Assembly (NCBI GenBank): GCA_946644025.1
Contig: CAMPCG010000003.1
Location: 1 to 30,790 of the forward strand
From: an uncultured Prevotellaceae bacterium
Lineage (GTDB): Bacteria; Bacteroidota; Bacteroidia; Bacteroidales; Bacteroidaceae
Direction of reading: 5' to 3'
DNA length: 30,790 nucleotides
Shown here: in pieces, positions 15,354 to 23,218 of the stretch
Layout: the number at the start of each line of letters is the position of its first letter
How positions within the stretch are numbered: the stretch's first letter is position 1
Program-made: the position numbers and the translations under genes
Notes under the pieces: generated by a model
What the model saw: only the letters and a program-made list of their open reading frames with translations
The model's database searches: none
What the model was told of the DNA's origin: nothing

Positions 15354-15361
15354 CAAAGGTA
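15354..15361 (-). promoter_or_regulatory. -7 promoter element of nadA
   Basis: Minus-strand TACCTTTG matches TAnnTTTG. No exact TTTG is present at the -33 spacing. The transcript would begin about 20 nt before ATG 15329. Confidence 0.55.
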
Positions 15362-15439
15362 CAACAATTATCCGACATTAACCGCCGATACGCACATTTT
15401 AACACTTTTTACCCCACGGAGATTCAATTTCTTGCAGGG

Positions 15440-15483
15440 AGTGAAAGGGGAGTGAAGGGGGAGTGAAAGGGGAGTGAAAGGGA
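15440..15483. repeat. 11-bp tandem repeat, four units
   Basis: AGTGAAAGGGG and close variants (AGTGAAGGGGG, AGTGAAAGGGA) are repeated four times at 11-bp spacing between nadA and the inositol-phosphate synthase gene, directly beside the 21-bp palindrome array. Confidence 0.85.
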
Positions 15484-15660
15484 CTTTTCCGAAAAGGCGG
15501 ATGCGCTGTCGTGACTTCTACAAACCACGACGACGTTTTTACAAACTACGACGGCGTTTGTACAAACTACGACGACGTTTGTACAAACTATGTCGACGTT
15601 TGTAGATTGCATCCGTCCTTTCCCTGTTTAATATCCGGGCAAGGACAACTTTTCAACGGC
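15484..15660 (-). repeat. Intergenic palindromic element, four 21-bp units (reverse orientation)
   Basis: Four tandem 21-bp units occupy 15520-15540, 15541-15561, 15562-15582 and 15583-15603. Each has ends ACAAAC and GTTTGT (the first ends GTTTTT) around a variable 9-bp centre rich in CG steps. The right flank (15604-15660) is the reverse complement counterpart of 30586-30637. The left flank holds TTTTCCGAAAA, also present beside the copy at 3850. This is the main content of the gap between nadA and the inositol-phosphate synthase gene. Palindromic contiguous units without spacers rule out a CRISPR array. Confidence 0.85.
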
Positions 15661-15702
15661 TGTTTGCAATTTTTTCATCGTCAATAAATAGAATGTTATT
15701 TA

Positions 15703-15734
15703 TTTGGCCGTTTGGAAAGAAAATAGTAACTTTG
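15703..15734 (+). promoter_or_regulatory. Promoter of the inositol-phosphate synthase gene, nearly leaderless
   Basis: TTTG at 15703-15706 and TAACTTTG at 15727-15734 are separated by 20 nt. The predicted start near 15738 is only about 5 nt before ATG 15743, so the mRNA would have almost no leader and no Shine-Dalgarno site. Confidence 0.75.
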
Positions 15735-15742
15735 CAGCCGAT

Positions 15743-17173
15743 ATGAAAAATACAAACGTGACGCCCGCCGCCGGACGGTTGGGCATACTTATCGTGGGCA
15801 ACGGTGCCGTTGCCACCACCTTTATTACCGGAGTACTCTTGGCACGTAGGGGCCTGGCCAAGCCCATAGGGTCGATGACCCACTACGACCGTGTGCGCGT
15901 AGGCCGTGGTGCCGAAAAGCGCTACCTGCACTATGCCGAGCTGGTGCCTATGGCGCGGCTCGACGACCTGGTGTTCGGCTGTTGGGACGTCTACCCGCAG
16001 AATGCCTACCAGGCCGCCGTCTATGCCCAGGTGCTGCGCCGCGAGGACATCGACCCCGTGCGCGACGAGCTGGAGCAGATAGTGCCCATGGCGGCCGCCT
16101 TCGACAAGGATTTTGCCAAGCGCCTGGACGGAACGAACGTGAAAAGGAGACCCACCCCTCAGCCCCTCCCTGAAGGGAGGGGAATAGATACTATCTCAGC
16201 TGATATTTTTGGAGAAAAAGGTAATTATTCCCCTCCCTCGCAGGGAGGGGCCAGGGGAGGGTCTGATTTAATCCCCACGCGCTGGGAGATGGTGGAGCTG
16301 CTGCGCGAGGACATACGCCGCTTCCGCCAGGAGAAGCAGTGCGACCGCGTGGTGGTGCTCTGGGCAGCGTCGACGGAGATTTACGTGCCCGTAGACCGCG
16401 ACGTTCACTACACGCTAAGCGCCCTCGAAGAGGCCATGAAGGCCGACGACCGACTGCGCATAGCCCCGTCGATGTGCTACGCCTACGCCGCGCTCAGCGA
16501 GGGCTGCCCCTTCATCATGGGAGCACCCAACACCACCGTCGACATTCCCGCTATGTGGCAGCTGGCCGAGCAGACGCGTATGCCCATCTGCGGCAAGGAC
16601 TTCAAGACGGGCCAGACGCTCGTCAAGAGCGGGTTCGCCCCCATCCTGGGCACCCGATGCCTGAAGCTCGACGGGTGGTTCTCGACCAACATACTGGGCA
16701 ACCGCGACGGACTGGTGCTCGACGAGCCGCAGAACTTCCACACCAAGGAGGTGTCGAAGCTTTCCACCCTCGAGACCATACTCAGCGCCGACAATCAGCC
16801 CGACCTCTACAGCGACTACTACCACAAGGTGCGCATCAACTACTACCCCCCGCGCAACGACAACAAGGAGTCGTGGGACAACATCGACATTCGCGGATGG
16901 CTCGGTTACCCCATGCAGATAAAGATTAACTTCCTCTGCCGCGACAGCATCCTCGCCGCCCCCGTATGCCTGGACCTCTGCCTGCTCATGGACCTGGCAC
17001 AGCGCGCCGGACGATGGGGCACGCAGCGATTCCTCAGCTTCTTCCTCAAGAGCCCCATGCACGACTATACCCGCGGAGAGCTGCCCGTGAACAACCTCTA
17101 CCAGCAGCACACCATGTTGCGCAACGCCCTGCGCGAAATGGGCGGATACGACGCCGACGAGGAAATGGACTGA
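15743..17173 (+). CDS. ino1: myo-Inositol-phosphate synthase with an in-frame repeat insertion
   Basis: This 476-residue enzyme converts glucose 6-phosphate to inositol phosphate using NAD. The N-terminus has the Rossmann motif I-V-G-N-G-A-V-A (G19, G21). Conserved stretches follow: L-W-A-A-S-T-E, P-N-T-T-V-D-I-P, C-G-K-D-F-K-T-G-Q-T, W-F-S-T-N-I-L-G-N-R-D-G and K-I-N-F-L-C-R-D-S. ATG 15743 follows the promoter; an upstream in-frame ATG at 15704 lies within it. Residues 136-174 (R-P-T-P-Q-P-L-P-E-G...Q-G-G-A-R-G-G-S) are encoded by a 117-bp palindromic element between D-G-T-N-V-K and T-R-W-E-M-V, which are close together in relatives. The product could feed inositol lipids, but no phosphatidylinositol synthase gene lies nearby. 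parE follows after 29 bp. Confidence 0.93.
   Translation: MKNTNVTPAAGRLGILIVGNGAVATTFITGVLLARRGLAKPIGSMTHYDRVRVGRGAEKRYLHYAELVPMARLDDLVFGCWDVYPQNAYQAAVYAQVLRREDIDPVRDELEQIVPMAAAFDKDFAKRLDGTNVKRRPTPQPLPEGRGIDTISADIFGEKGNYSPPSQGGARGGSDLIPTRWEMVELLREDIRRFRQEKQCDRVVVLWAASTEIYVPVDRDVHYTLSALEEAMKADDRLRIAPSMCYAYAALSEGCPFIMGAPNTTVDIPAMWQLAEQTRMPICGKDFKTGQTLVKSGFAPILGTRCLKLDGWFSTNILGNRDGLVLDEPQNFHTKEVSKLSTLETILSADNQPDLYSDYYHKVRINYYPPRNDNKESWDNIDIRGWLGYPMQIKINFLCRDSILAAPVCLDLCLLMDLAQRAGRWGTQRFLSFFLKSPMHDYTRGELPVNNLYQQHTMLRNALREMGGYDADEEMD
16148..16264. repeat. 117-bp palindromic element inserted in frame in ino1
   Basis: The ends are imperfect inverted repeats: AGACCCACCCCTCAGCCCCT at the left and a matching AGGGGCCAGGGGAGGGTCT at the right. 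Inner palindromes CCCCTCCCT/AGGGAGGGG lie on each side of an AT-rich centre. Its length is 39 codons, it starts on a codon boundary (AGA) and it has no stop in the gene's frame. Confidence 0.9.
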
Positions 17174-17202
17174 ACGGCCTACAGCCTAAATGAGAAAGAG
17201 AA

Positions 17203-19257
17203 ATGAACGAGCAAGAACTGAACACACAGAACGGTCAGCCGCAGACCGCTGACTATGGCGACGACAACATACGCACCCTCACGGGCACGGAGCACATACG
17301 ACTGCGACCCGGCATGTACATCGGCCGACTGGGCGACGGCTCGCTGGCCGAAGACGGCATCTACGTGCTCCTCAAGGAGGTGATAGACAACTCCATCGAC
17401 GAGTTTAAGATGAAGGCCGGAGACCGCATCGAGGTGAACGTGGAGGAGAACCTGCGCGTCTCCGTGCGCGACTACGGCCGTGGCATCCCCCAGGGAAAGA
17501 TGATTGAGGCCGTCTCCGTGCTCAACACCGGCGGCAAGTATGACTCGAAGGCCTTCAAGAAGTCCATCGGACTGAACGGCGTGGGCGTCAAGGCCGTCAA
17601 CGCACTGAGCGCCCACTTCGAGGTGGCCAGCTACCGCGACGGAAAGGTAAGACGCGCACGATTCGAAAAGGGAAAGCTCGTCAGCGACACCACAGAGGAC
17701 ACCCAGGACGAGAACGGTACCTACATCTTCTTCGAGCCGGACACCGACCCCACGCTCTTCCCCAACTACCGATTCCACGACGACATCGTCGAGACCATGC
17801 TCCGTAACTATACCTACCTGAACACGGGACTGGCCATCATGTACAACGGACGGCGAATACTCTCGCGCCGAGGACTCGAGGACCTGCTCAAGGACCGTAT
17901 GTCGGCCGACGCCCTCTACCCCATCATTCACCTGCAGGGAGAGGACATAGAGATTGCCTTCACACACGCCAACCAGTATGGCGAGGAGTACTACTCCTTC
18001 GTCAACGGACAGCACACCACCCAGGGAGGCACTCACCAGAGCGCCTTCAAGGAACACATAGCCCGCACCATCAAGGAGTTCTACCAGAAGAACTTCGAGT
18101 ACGGCGACATACGCAACGGCATCGTCGCCGCCATCGCCCTCAACGTGGAGGAGCCCGTCTTCGAGAGCCAGACGAAGATTAAGCTCGGTAGCACCAACAT
18201 GGCCCCCGTCACGCCCGAGAACCCATCGCCCGTGAGCATCAACAAGTACGTGGGCGACTTCATCAAGACGGAGGTCGACAACTACCTGCACCGCAACAGC
18301 GAAGTGGCCGACGCCATGCTCCAGAAGATTCAGGAGAGCGAGAAGGAGCGAAAGGCCATGGCCGGCATCACCAAGCTGGCACGCGACAGAGCTAAGAAGG
18401 CCAACCTGCACAACCGCAAGCTACGCGACTGCCGCGTACACTACAGCGACGCAAAAAACGAGCTCAAGGAGCAGTCGTGTATCTTCATCACAGAGGGAGA
18501 CTCGGCCAGCGGAAGCATCACCAAAAGCCGCGACGTCAACACGCAGGCCGTATTCTCACTGAGGGGAAAACCGCTCAACACCTTCGGACTGACCAAGAAG
18601 GTGGTCTACGAGAACGAGGAGTTCAACCTGCTGCAGGCCGCACTCGACATTGAGGACGGCATCGACTCGCTGAGATACAACAAGGTCATCGTGGCTACTG
18701 ATGCCGATGTCGACGGGATGCACATACGACTGCTCATCATCACATTCTTCCTACAGTTCTTCCCCGAACTTATCCGCACAGGACACGTCTACGTGCTCCA
18801 GACTCCGTTGTTCCGGGTGAGGAATAAGCGCAGCAAAATCAAAAAGAGACCCTCCCCCCAGCCCCTCCCTGTAGGGAGGGGAGTAGATAGTACTTCCGAT
18901 GAAAAAGGTGCGGAAGAAACTATATATTCCCCTCCCTCGCAGGGAGGGGCCAGGGGAGGGTCTTCCGACTACATTGTCCGCTACTGCTACAGCGAGGAGG
19001 AGCGTCTGCAGGCCATCAGCGACCTGGGACCCGACCCCGAGATTACCCGATTCAAGGGCCTCGGAGAGATAAGCCCGGAGGAGTTCGCAGGATTCATAGG
19101 CCCAGACATACGCCTGGAGCAGGTCACACTCCACAAGACCGACCAAGTGCAGAAGCTACTGGAATACTACATGGGCAAGAACACCATGGAGCGACAGAAC
19201 TTCATCATCGACAACCTCGTCATAGAGGAAGACCGACCCGAGGAAGACGGTGCATAA
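17203..19257 (+). CDS. parE: DNA topoisomerase IV subunit B (ParE) with an in-frame repeat insertion
   Basis: The 684-residue ATPase subunit has the GHKL motifs E-V-I-D-N-S-I-D-E (residues 59-67), D-Y-G-R-G-I-P (about 90) and [11 protein letters not shown]. Its TOPRIM domain has [10 protein letters not shown] (E431) and D500-A-D502-V-D504. It pairs with ParC to unlink replicated chromosomes. [13 protein letters not shown] fits Bacteroidota ParE better than GyrB. Residues 549-587 come from a 117-bp repeat element lying between [11 protein letters not shown] and [12 protein letters not shown], inside the TOPRIM/C-terminal region. Without it the length is near 645, normal for the family. parC is not adjacent. 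The gene follows ino1 by 29 bp and is followed by the DnaA-box region. Confidence 0.88.
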   Translation: MNEQELNTQNGQPQTADYGDDNIRTLTGTEHIRLRPGMYIGRLGDGSLAEDGIYVLLKEVIDNSIDEFKMKAGDRIEVNVEENLRVSVRDYGRGIPQGKMIEAVSVLNTGGKYDSKAFKKSIGLNGVGVKAVNALSAHFEVASYRDGKVRRARFEKGKLVSDTTEDTQDENGTYIFFEPDTDPTLFPNYRFHDDIVETMLRNYTYLNTGLAIMYNGRRILSRRGLEDLLKDRMSADALYPIIHLQGEDIEIAFTHANQYGEEYYSFVNGQHTTQGGTHQSAFKEHIARTIKEFYQKNFEYGDIRNGIVAAIALNVEEPVFESQTKIKLGSTNMAPVTPENPSPVSINKYVGDFIKTEVDNYLHRNSEVADAMLQKIQESEKERKAMAGITKLARDRAKKANLHNRKLRDCRVHYSDAKNELKEQSCIFITEGDSASGSITKSRDVNTQAVFSLRGKPLNTFGLTKKVVYENEEFNLLQAALDIEDGIDSLRYNKVIVATDADVDGMHIRLLIITFFLQFFPELIRTGHVYVLQTPLFRVRNKRSKIKKRPSPQPLPVGRGVDSTSDEKGAEETIYSPPSQGGARGGSSDYIVRYCYSEEERLQAISDLGPDPEITRFKGLGEISPEEFAGFIGPDIRLEQVTLHKTDQVQKLLEYYMGKNTMERQNFIIDNLVIEEDRPEEDGA
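18847..18963. repeat. 117-bp palindromic element inserted in frame in parE
   Basis: Ends and length equal those of the ino1 copy: AGACCCTCCCCCCAGCCCCT at the left and AGGGGCCAGGGGAGGGTCT at the right. Both copies start on an AGA codon and end on a TCT codon. The middle about 50 bp differ between copies. It reads through as [12 protein letters not shown]...Q-G-G-A-R-G-G-S. Confidence 0.9.
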
Positions 19258-19713
19258 AACTGTGGATAACTCCCGTCAAACATTGTGGATAACTCCAACA
19301 ATGACCAAGGACAAAACGAAAAGGGTGGAAAACAGCAAATAACCCACACAGATAACCCCTACTTTTCAACACTCAACAACCTGAAAAGTTCTTCCACAAT
19401 AACGTTCTCCACCAAAAAAGGAAACTGTGGATAACTAACCAAGAACACTGCCTGTCAGTCAATTAGCTTCCACACCCATACACCAATAACACGCCAATAA
19501 CCTGTGGAAAAGCAAAACGCCAAGAAAAAGAAAGAAAAGTTATCAACTTATCAACACCCCATCATACCTATCATTTCTTTTTCTTTAAAATAAAAAAAGA
19601 AAAGAATAAATATGATAGCATGTTGATAACCCCGCCCCCCTACCCCACCGCCCCAAGATGTCCCGTCTCTTTCGCGGGGATTCCATCCCCGCCGCCCTAA
19701 AAACCCTGAAACT
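19258..19713. other. Candidate replication origin: DnaA-box cluster with AT-rich stretch
   Basis: This 456-bp gene-free stretch holds three perfect DnaA boxes in one orientation (TGTGGATAA at 19261-19269, 19284-19292 and 19426-19434). One single-mismatch box lies at 19503-19511 (TGTGGAAAA). Related TTATCAAC-type boxes lie at 19540-19548, 19548-19556 and, inverted, 19621-19629. The last two groups flank an extremely AT-rich, A/G-tract-rich segment (about 19565-19620) that could be the unwinding element. Together these are the parts of a bacterial oriC. dnaA itself is not in the window. A DnaA-titrating or DnaA-regulated control region is the alternative. No promoter of the standard type was found for the downstream synthetase gene. 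Confidence 0.5.
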
Positions 19714-21924
19714 ATGATTAACGACCAATTGTTACACCCCTCGAGCATCGTCGTCATCGGCGGCTCCAACAATGTGCACAAGCCCGGCGGTGCCGTCGTG
19801 CGCAATATCCTGAGCGGCGGCTACCAGGGCACGCTGCGAGTAGTCAACCCTAAAGAAGACGAGGTGCAGGGCATCAAGGCCTTCCACGACGCGCGCCAGC
19901 TGCCGCAGACCGACCTGGCCGTGCTCGTAGTGGCAGCACGCTTCTGCCCCGACTACGTCGAGCTGCTCGCCGCCGAGAAGGGCGTCAAGGCCTTCATCAT
20001 CATCTCGGCAGGCTTCAGCGAGGAGACACCCCAGGGAGCCGCCCTCGAACAGAGAATTATAGAAACCTGCAATCGCTACGGCTGCGCACTCATAGGCCCC
20101 AACTGCATCGGACTGCTCAACAGCTGGCACCACTCCGTCTTCACCAAACCCATTCCGCAGCTCAACCCCCGTGGCGTGGACTTCATCTCGGGCTCAGGGG
20201 CCACGGCTGTGTTCATCCTCGAAAGCGCCGTGACGAAGGGACTGCAGTTCAACAGCGTCTGGTCCATAGGCAACGGCCACCAGATAGGCATAGAGACCGT
20301 CCTGGAGTACATGGACGAGCACTTCGACCCGGAGCGCGACTCGCGGGTGAAGCTGCTCTACATCGAGAACATTGCCGACCCCGACAAGCTCCTCTACCAC
20401 GCCACCAGCCTCATCCGTAAAGGCTGTCGCATAGCGGCCATCAAGGCGGGTTCGTCGGCCGCCGGCAGCCGCGCCGCCAGCAGCCACACCGGCGCCATGG
20501 CCAGCAGCGACTCCGCCGTCGAGGCCCTTTTCCGCAAGGCGGGCATCGTGCGCTGCTTCGGCCGCGAGGAGCTCACCACCGTGGGCTGCATCTTCGTCAT
20601 CGGCATGGGGAGCGAGCGGCAGGAGGTGGGTTCTACCGCAAGTCTACCCTCTCACCCCTCAACCCTCACCGCTCACCCCCAAAGGCCCCAACTGCGCATC
20701 GCCATCATCACCCATGCCGGAGGCCCTGGCGTGATGCTCACCGACGCACTCTCCAAGGGCGGCATGAGCGTGCCCAAGCTGGAGGGCGACGCTGCCGAGG
20801 AGCTGAAGCAGAAGCTGCTGCCAGGCTCGTCGGTCGCCAACCCCATCGACATCCTCGCCACGGCACAGCCAGAGCACCTGGCCACCGCCATAGACTACTG
20901 CGAGAACCGCTTCGACAACATCGACGCCATCATGGTCATCTTCGGCACACCGGGACTGGTGCAGGTCTTCGAGACCTACGACGTCCTGCACAAGAAGATA
21001 CTCACCTGCCGCAAACCTATCTTCCCCATTTTGCCCAGCGTGAACACCGCAGGCCCCGAGGTGCAGGAATTTCTGCGCAAAGGCCACGTCAACTTCAGCG
21101 ACGAGGTAACCCTTGCCACCGCCCTTACTCGCGTCATCAAGACCCCAGCGCCCGCCGACCAGAACGTCGTCGTCAACGGCGTCGACGTGCCCCGTATCAG
21201 GAAGATTATCGACTCGCTCAAGAGCCCCGCCGCCACCATTCCCTCCCCGTCAGTGGAGGGTCCCGCTGCCACCATTCCCTCCCCGTCAGGGGAGGGTCCC
21301 TCCGGCGCTTTCCTCCCCCCCGCCGTTGTCCACGAGCTCCTCTCCGCCGCCGGTATCTCCACCGTGCCCGAGTTTGTGAGCGACCAGAAAGCCGAGCTGC
21401 TGGCCTTTGCCGAGCGAGTGGGCTATCCCGTCGTGGCCAAGGTCGTGGGCCCCGTACACAAGAGCGACGTAGGAGGCGTAGCCCTCAACATACGAGGGCA
21501 GGAGGTGCTCAGCGCCGAGATAGACCGCATGATGCAGATAAAGGACGCGTCGGGCGTCATGGTCCAGAAGATGCTTCGCGGCACCGAGCTCTTCATCGGT
21601 GCGAAGTACGAGCCGCGCTTCGGCCACGTCGTGCTCTGCGGTCTCGGCGGCATCTTCGTCGAAGTGCTGCGCGACGTCAGCAGCGGTCTAGCGCCCCTCT
21701 CCTACGAAGAGGCCTACTCCATGATTCACTCCCTGCGAGGCTACAAAATCCTGCAGGGCACGCGCGGGCAGCAGGGCATCAACGAGCGCAAGTATGCCGA
21801 AATCATCGTGCGCCTCTCTACCCTACTCCGCTTCGCCACTGAGATTAAGGAGATGGACATCAACCCCCTCCTGGCCGACGGAGACGACATCATCGCCGTC
21901 GATGCGCGCATACTCCTCGCCTGA
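19714..21924 (+). CDS. ADP-forming acyl-CoA (acetate-CoA ligase-like) synthetase, with repeat insertions
   Basis: This 736-residue fused-subunit enzyme has a CoA-binding domain (I-V-V-I-G-G-S-N-N near residue 12), a succinyl-CoA-ligase-like domain with the phosphorylated-histidine motif S-S-H-T-G-A-M-A (H258), and a C-terminal ATP-grasp domain (G-Y-P-V-V-A-K-V-V-G-P-V-H-K-S-D-V-G-G-V). It interconverts acyl-CoA plus ADP and phosphate with the free acid plus ATP, so it can make ATP at the end of fermentation. Two stretches look foreign. Residues about 304-328 include five heptamers before the conserved I-A-I-I-T-H-A-G-G-P-G-V. Residues 507-530 are two copies of a 12-residue A-T-I-P-S-P-S-x-E-G-P-x unit in the linker before the ATP-grasp domain. 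The CE15 gene follows by 21 bp. Confidence 0.88.
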   Translation: MINDQLLHPSSIVVIGGSNNVHKPGGAVVRNILSGGYQGTLRVVNPKEDEVQGIKAFHDARQLPQTDLAVLVVAARFCPDYVELLAAEKGVKAFIIISAGFSEETPQGAALEQRIIETCNRYGCALIGPNCIGLLNSWHHSVFTKPIPQLNPRGVDFISGSGATAVFILESAVTKGLQFNSVWSIGNGHQIGIETVLEYMDEHFDPERDSRVKLLYIENIADPDKLLYHATSLIRKGCRIAAIKAGSSAAGSRAASSHTGAMASSDSAVEALFRKAGIVRCFGREELTTVGCIFVIGMGSERQEVGSTASLPSHPSTLTAHPQRPQLRIAIITHAGGPGVMLTDALSKGGMSVPKLEGDAAEELKQKLLPGSSVANPIDILATAQPEHLATAIDYCENRFDNIDAIMVIFGTPGLVQVFETYDVLHKKILTCRKPIFPILPSVNTAGPEVQEFLRKGHVNFSDEVTLATALTRVIKTPAPADQNVVVNGVDVPRIRKIIDSLKSPAATIPSPSVEGPAATIPSPSGEGPSGAFLPPAVVHELLSAAGISTVPEFVSDQKAELLAFAERVGYPVVAKVVGPVHKSDVGGVALNIRGQEVLSAEIDRMMQIKDASGVMVQKMLRGTELFIGAKYEPRFGHVVLCGLGGIFVEVLRDVSSGLAPLSYEEAYSMIHSLRGYKILQGTRGQQGINERKYAEIIVRLSTLLRFATEIKEMDINPLLADGDDIIAVDARILLA
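20644..20678. repeat. Heptamer array inside the synthetase gene, five units
   Basis: CTACCCT, CTCACCC, CTCAACC, CTCACCG and CTCACCC follow in phase, 35 bp long. They encode L-P-S-H-P-S-T-L-T-A-H-P, in a region where relatives go almost directly from the preceding helix to the conserved I-A-I-I-T-H-A-G-G-P strand. Confidence 0.7.
21232..21303. repeat. Two 36-bp in-frame repeats with hairpins in the synthetase gene
   Basis: Two 36-bp units (21232-21267, 21268-21303) each contain GCCACCATTCCCTCC followed by a hairpin. The second copy is a perfect CCCTCCCC-GTCA-GGGGAGGG; the first has one mismatch. Each adds 12 residues in the domain linker. Confidence 0.85.
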
Positions 21925-21945
21925 ACAATCTAACCCCCAAAGACT

Positions 21946-23175
21946 ATGAAAAAACTCCTCTCAGCCATCCTCCTCGGGCTGTTCTGCATCACTGCACAGA
22001 GCCAGCCGCCCCTCGTCTACGACGTAGAGAACACGGGCAGCCACTATCCCGCTCCCCTCATGCCGTCGGTCGACCAGCTCAAGGAAATCCGCCAGCTGCC
22101 CGACGCGCTGGAAGGCGTTGCAGACTTCAGCGACTGGAGCCGTCGGCGCAGTGACATCGCCCATCTGATTCAGCACTACGGCATAGGCCGGAAGCCCGCC
22201 GTGGAGCCATCGCAGGTGAAGGCCCGCATGGAGGGCGACACCATGCTCGTGGTCGATGTCACCGTGGGCAGCGAGACGCTCACCCTGCGCTCCACCATCC
22301 ACTACCCCGCCGCCGCCACCATTCCCTCCGCCGCCGCCGCCATTCCCTCCGCCGCTGCCACCATTCCCTCCGCCGCTGCCACCATTCCCTCCGCGTCAGC
22401 GGAGGGTCCCCATCCGCCCTACGCCCTCCTCATCGGCGCCAGCATGAACTCCCTCCCCCGCGACCTGTTTGAGGGCCGTCCCATCGCCCTGATGAACTTC
22501 CACGAGGCCCAGGTGAACGACTACTCGCAGTGGCGGCGCAACCACCACGACCGCGGCGAGCACAACTTCGACCGCCTCTACCCCGAACTGAAGGACAACG
22601 GAGCCTACAGCGAGTGGGCCTGGGGCTTCAGCCGACTCATTGACGGCCTCCAGCAGCTGGGGCCCGAGGTGACGAAGATTGACACCCGCCGCATCGGCGT
22701 CACCGGCTGTTCCTACGCCGGCAAGATGGCGCTCTACTGCGGCGCCTTCGACGAGCGTGTAGCCCTCGTCATCGCCCAGGAGCCGGGCGGTGGCGGCGCG
22801 GCAGCATGGCGCAAGTCGCACGAGTCTGCAGAGAACGTCGAGGACATCGACAAGACCGACTACCACTGGTTCCTGCAAAGCCAGAAAGAAAACTTCGGCG
22901 GCGACAACGTCTACCGCCTGCCCTACGACCAGCACGAGCTCTGCGCCATGGTCTGCCCGCGGGCCCTCCTGCTGCTCGGCAATCCCGACTATCCCTGGCT
23001 CTCCGACCCCGCCATGCAGGCCTCGGCCGACGAGGCAAAGAAGGTGTGGCAGCGCTTCGGCATCGGCGAGCGCTTCCAGTGCGACATCGTCGGCGGCCAC
23101 GGCCACTGCCAGCTGCCCCAGAGCCAGTGGCCCCTCGTTCAGTCGTTCATAGACCGTTACCTCCTGGGAAAGTAA
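21946..23175 (+). CDS. Secreted glucuronoyl esterase-like protein, carbohydrate esterase family 15
   Basis: The 409-residue protein has a signal peptide (about 1-19). Its alpha/beta-hydrolase fold carries G-V-T-G-C-S-Y-A-G-K (nucleophile S256), the CE15 signature. E279 in Q-E-P-G-G-G-G and H385 in G-G-H-G-H-C fit the acid and base of the triad. CE15 enzymes cut ester bonds between lignin alcohols and glucuronic acid on xylan; some bacterial members have other uronate-ester targets. Residues 122-155 come from four 21-bp repeats plus a hairpin (T-I-P-S-A-A-A units). These sit in a loop after T-I-H-Y-P and before the Y-A-L-L-I-G-A-S strand. It follows the acyl-CoA synthetase by 21 bp, and no other polysaccharide-degrading gene is near. 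Confidence 0.88.
   Translation: MKKLLSAILLGLFCITAQSQPPLVYDVENTGSHYPAPLMPSVDQLKEIRQLPDALEGVADFSDWSRRRSDIAHLIQHYGIGRKPAVEPSQVKARMEGDTMLVVDVTVGSETLTLRSTIHYPAAATIPSAAAAIPSAAATIPSAAATIPSASAEGPHPPYALLIGASMNSLPRDLFEGRPIALMNFHEAQVNDYSQWRRNHHDRGEHNFDRLYPELKDNGAYSEWAWGFSRLIDGLQQLGPEVTKIDTRRIGVTGCSYAGKMALYCGAFDERVALVIAQEPGGGGAAAWRKSHESAENVEDIDKTDYHWFLQSQKENFGGDNVYRLPYDQHELCAMVCPRALLLLGNPDYPWLSDPAMQASADEAKKVWQRFGIGERFQCDIVGGHGHCQLPQSQWPLVQSFIDRYLLGK
22309..22410. repeat. Four 21-bp in-frame repeats plus hairpin in the CE15 gene
   Basis: Units at 22309-22329, 22330-22350, 22351-22371 and 22372-22392 share the core GCCACCATTCCCTCC with the repeats in the adjacent synthetase gene. The array ends in a hairpin CCCTCCGC-GTCA-GCGGAGGG (22387-22406). 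The total of 102 bp equals 34 codons and starts on a codon boundary. Confidence 0.88.
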
Positions 23176-23218
23176 CCCCCCGATACAGGATTTCTTTATA
23201 GGCTGAGGCGCCGCTATC

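Noticed and set aside
15330..15356. TTG start of nadA at 15356
   Set aside because: The TTG is part of the TACCTTTG promoter element, so it cannot be transcribed from that promoter.
15520..15603. CRISPR array
   Set aside because: Units are contiguous 21-bp palindromes with no spacers, and no cas gene is in the window.
17203..19257. gyrB instead of parE
   Set aside because: The C-terminal [13 protein letters not shown] pattern and length after removing the insert fit Bacteroidota ParE better. Some doubt remains without a tree.
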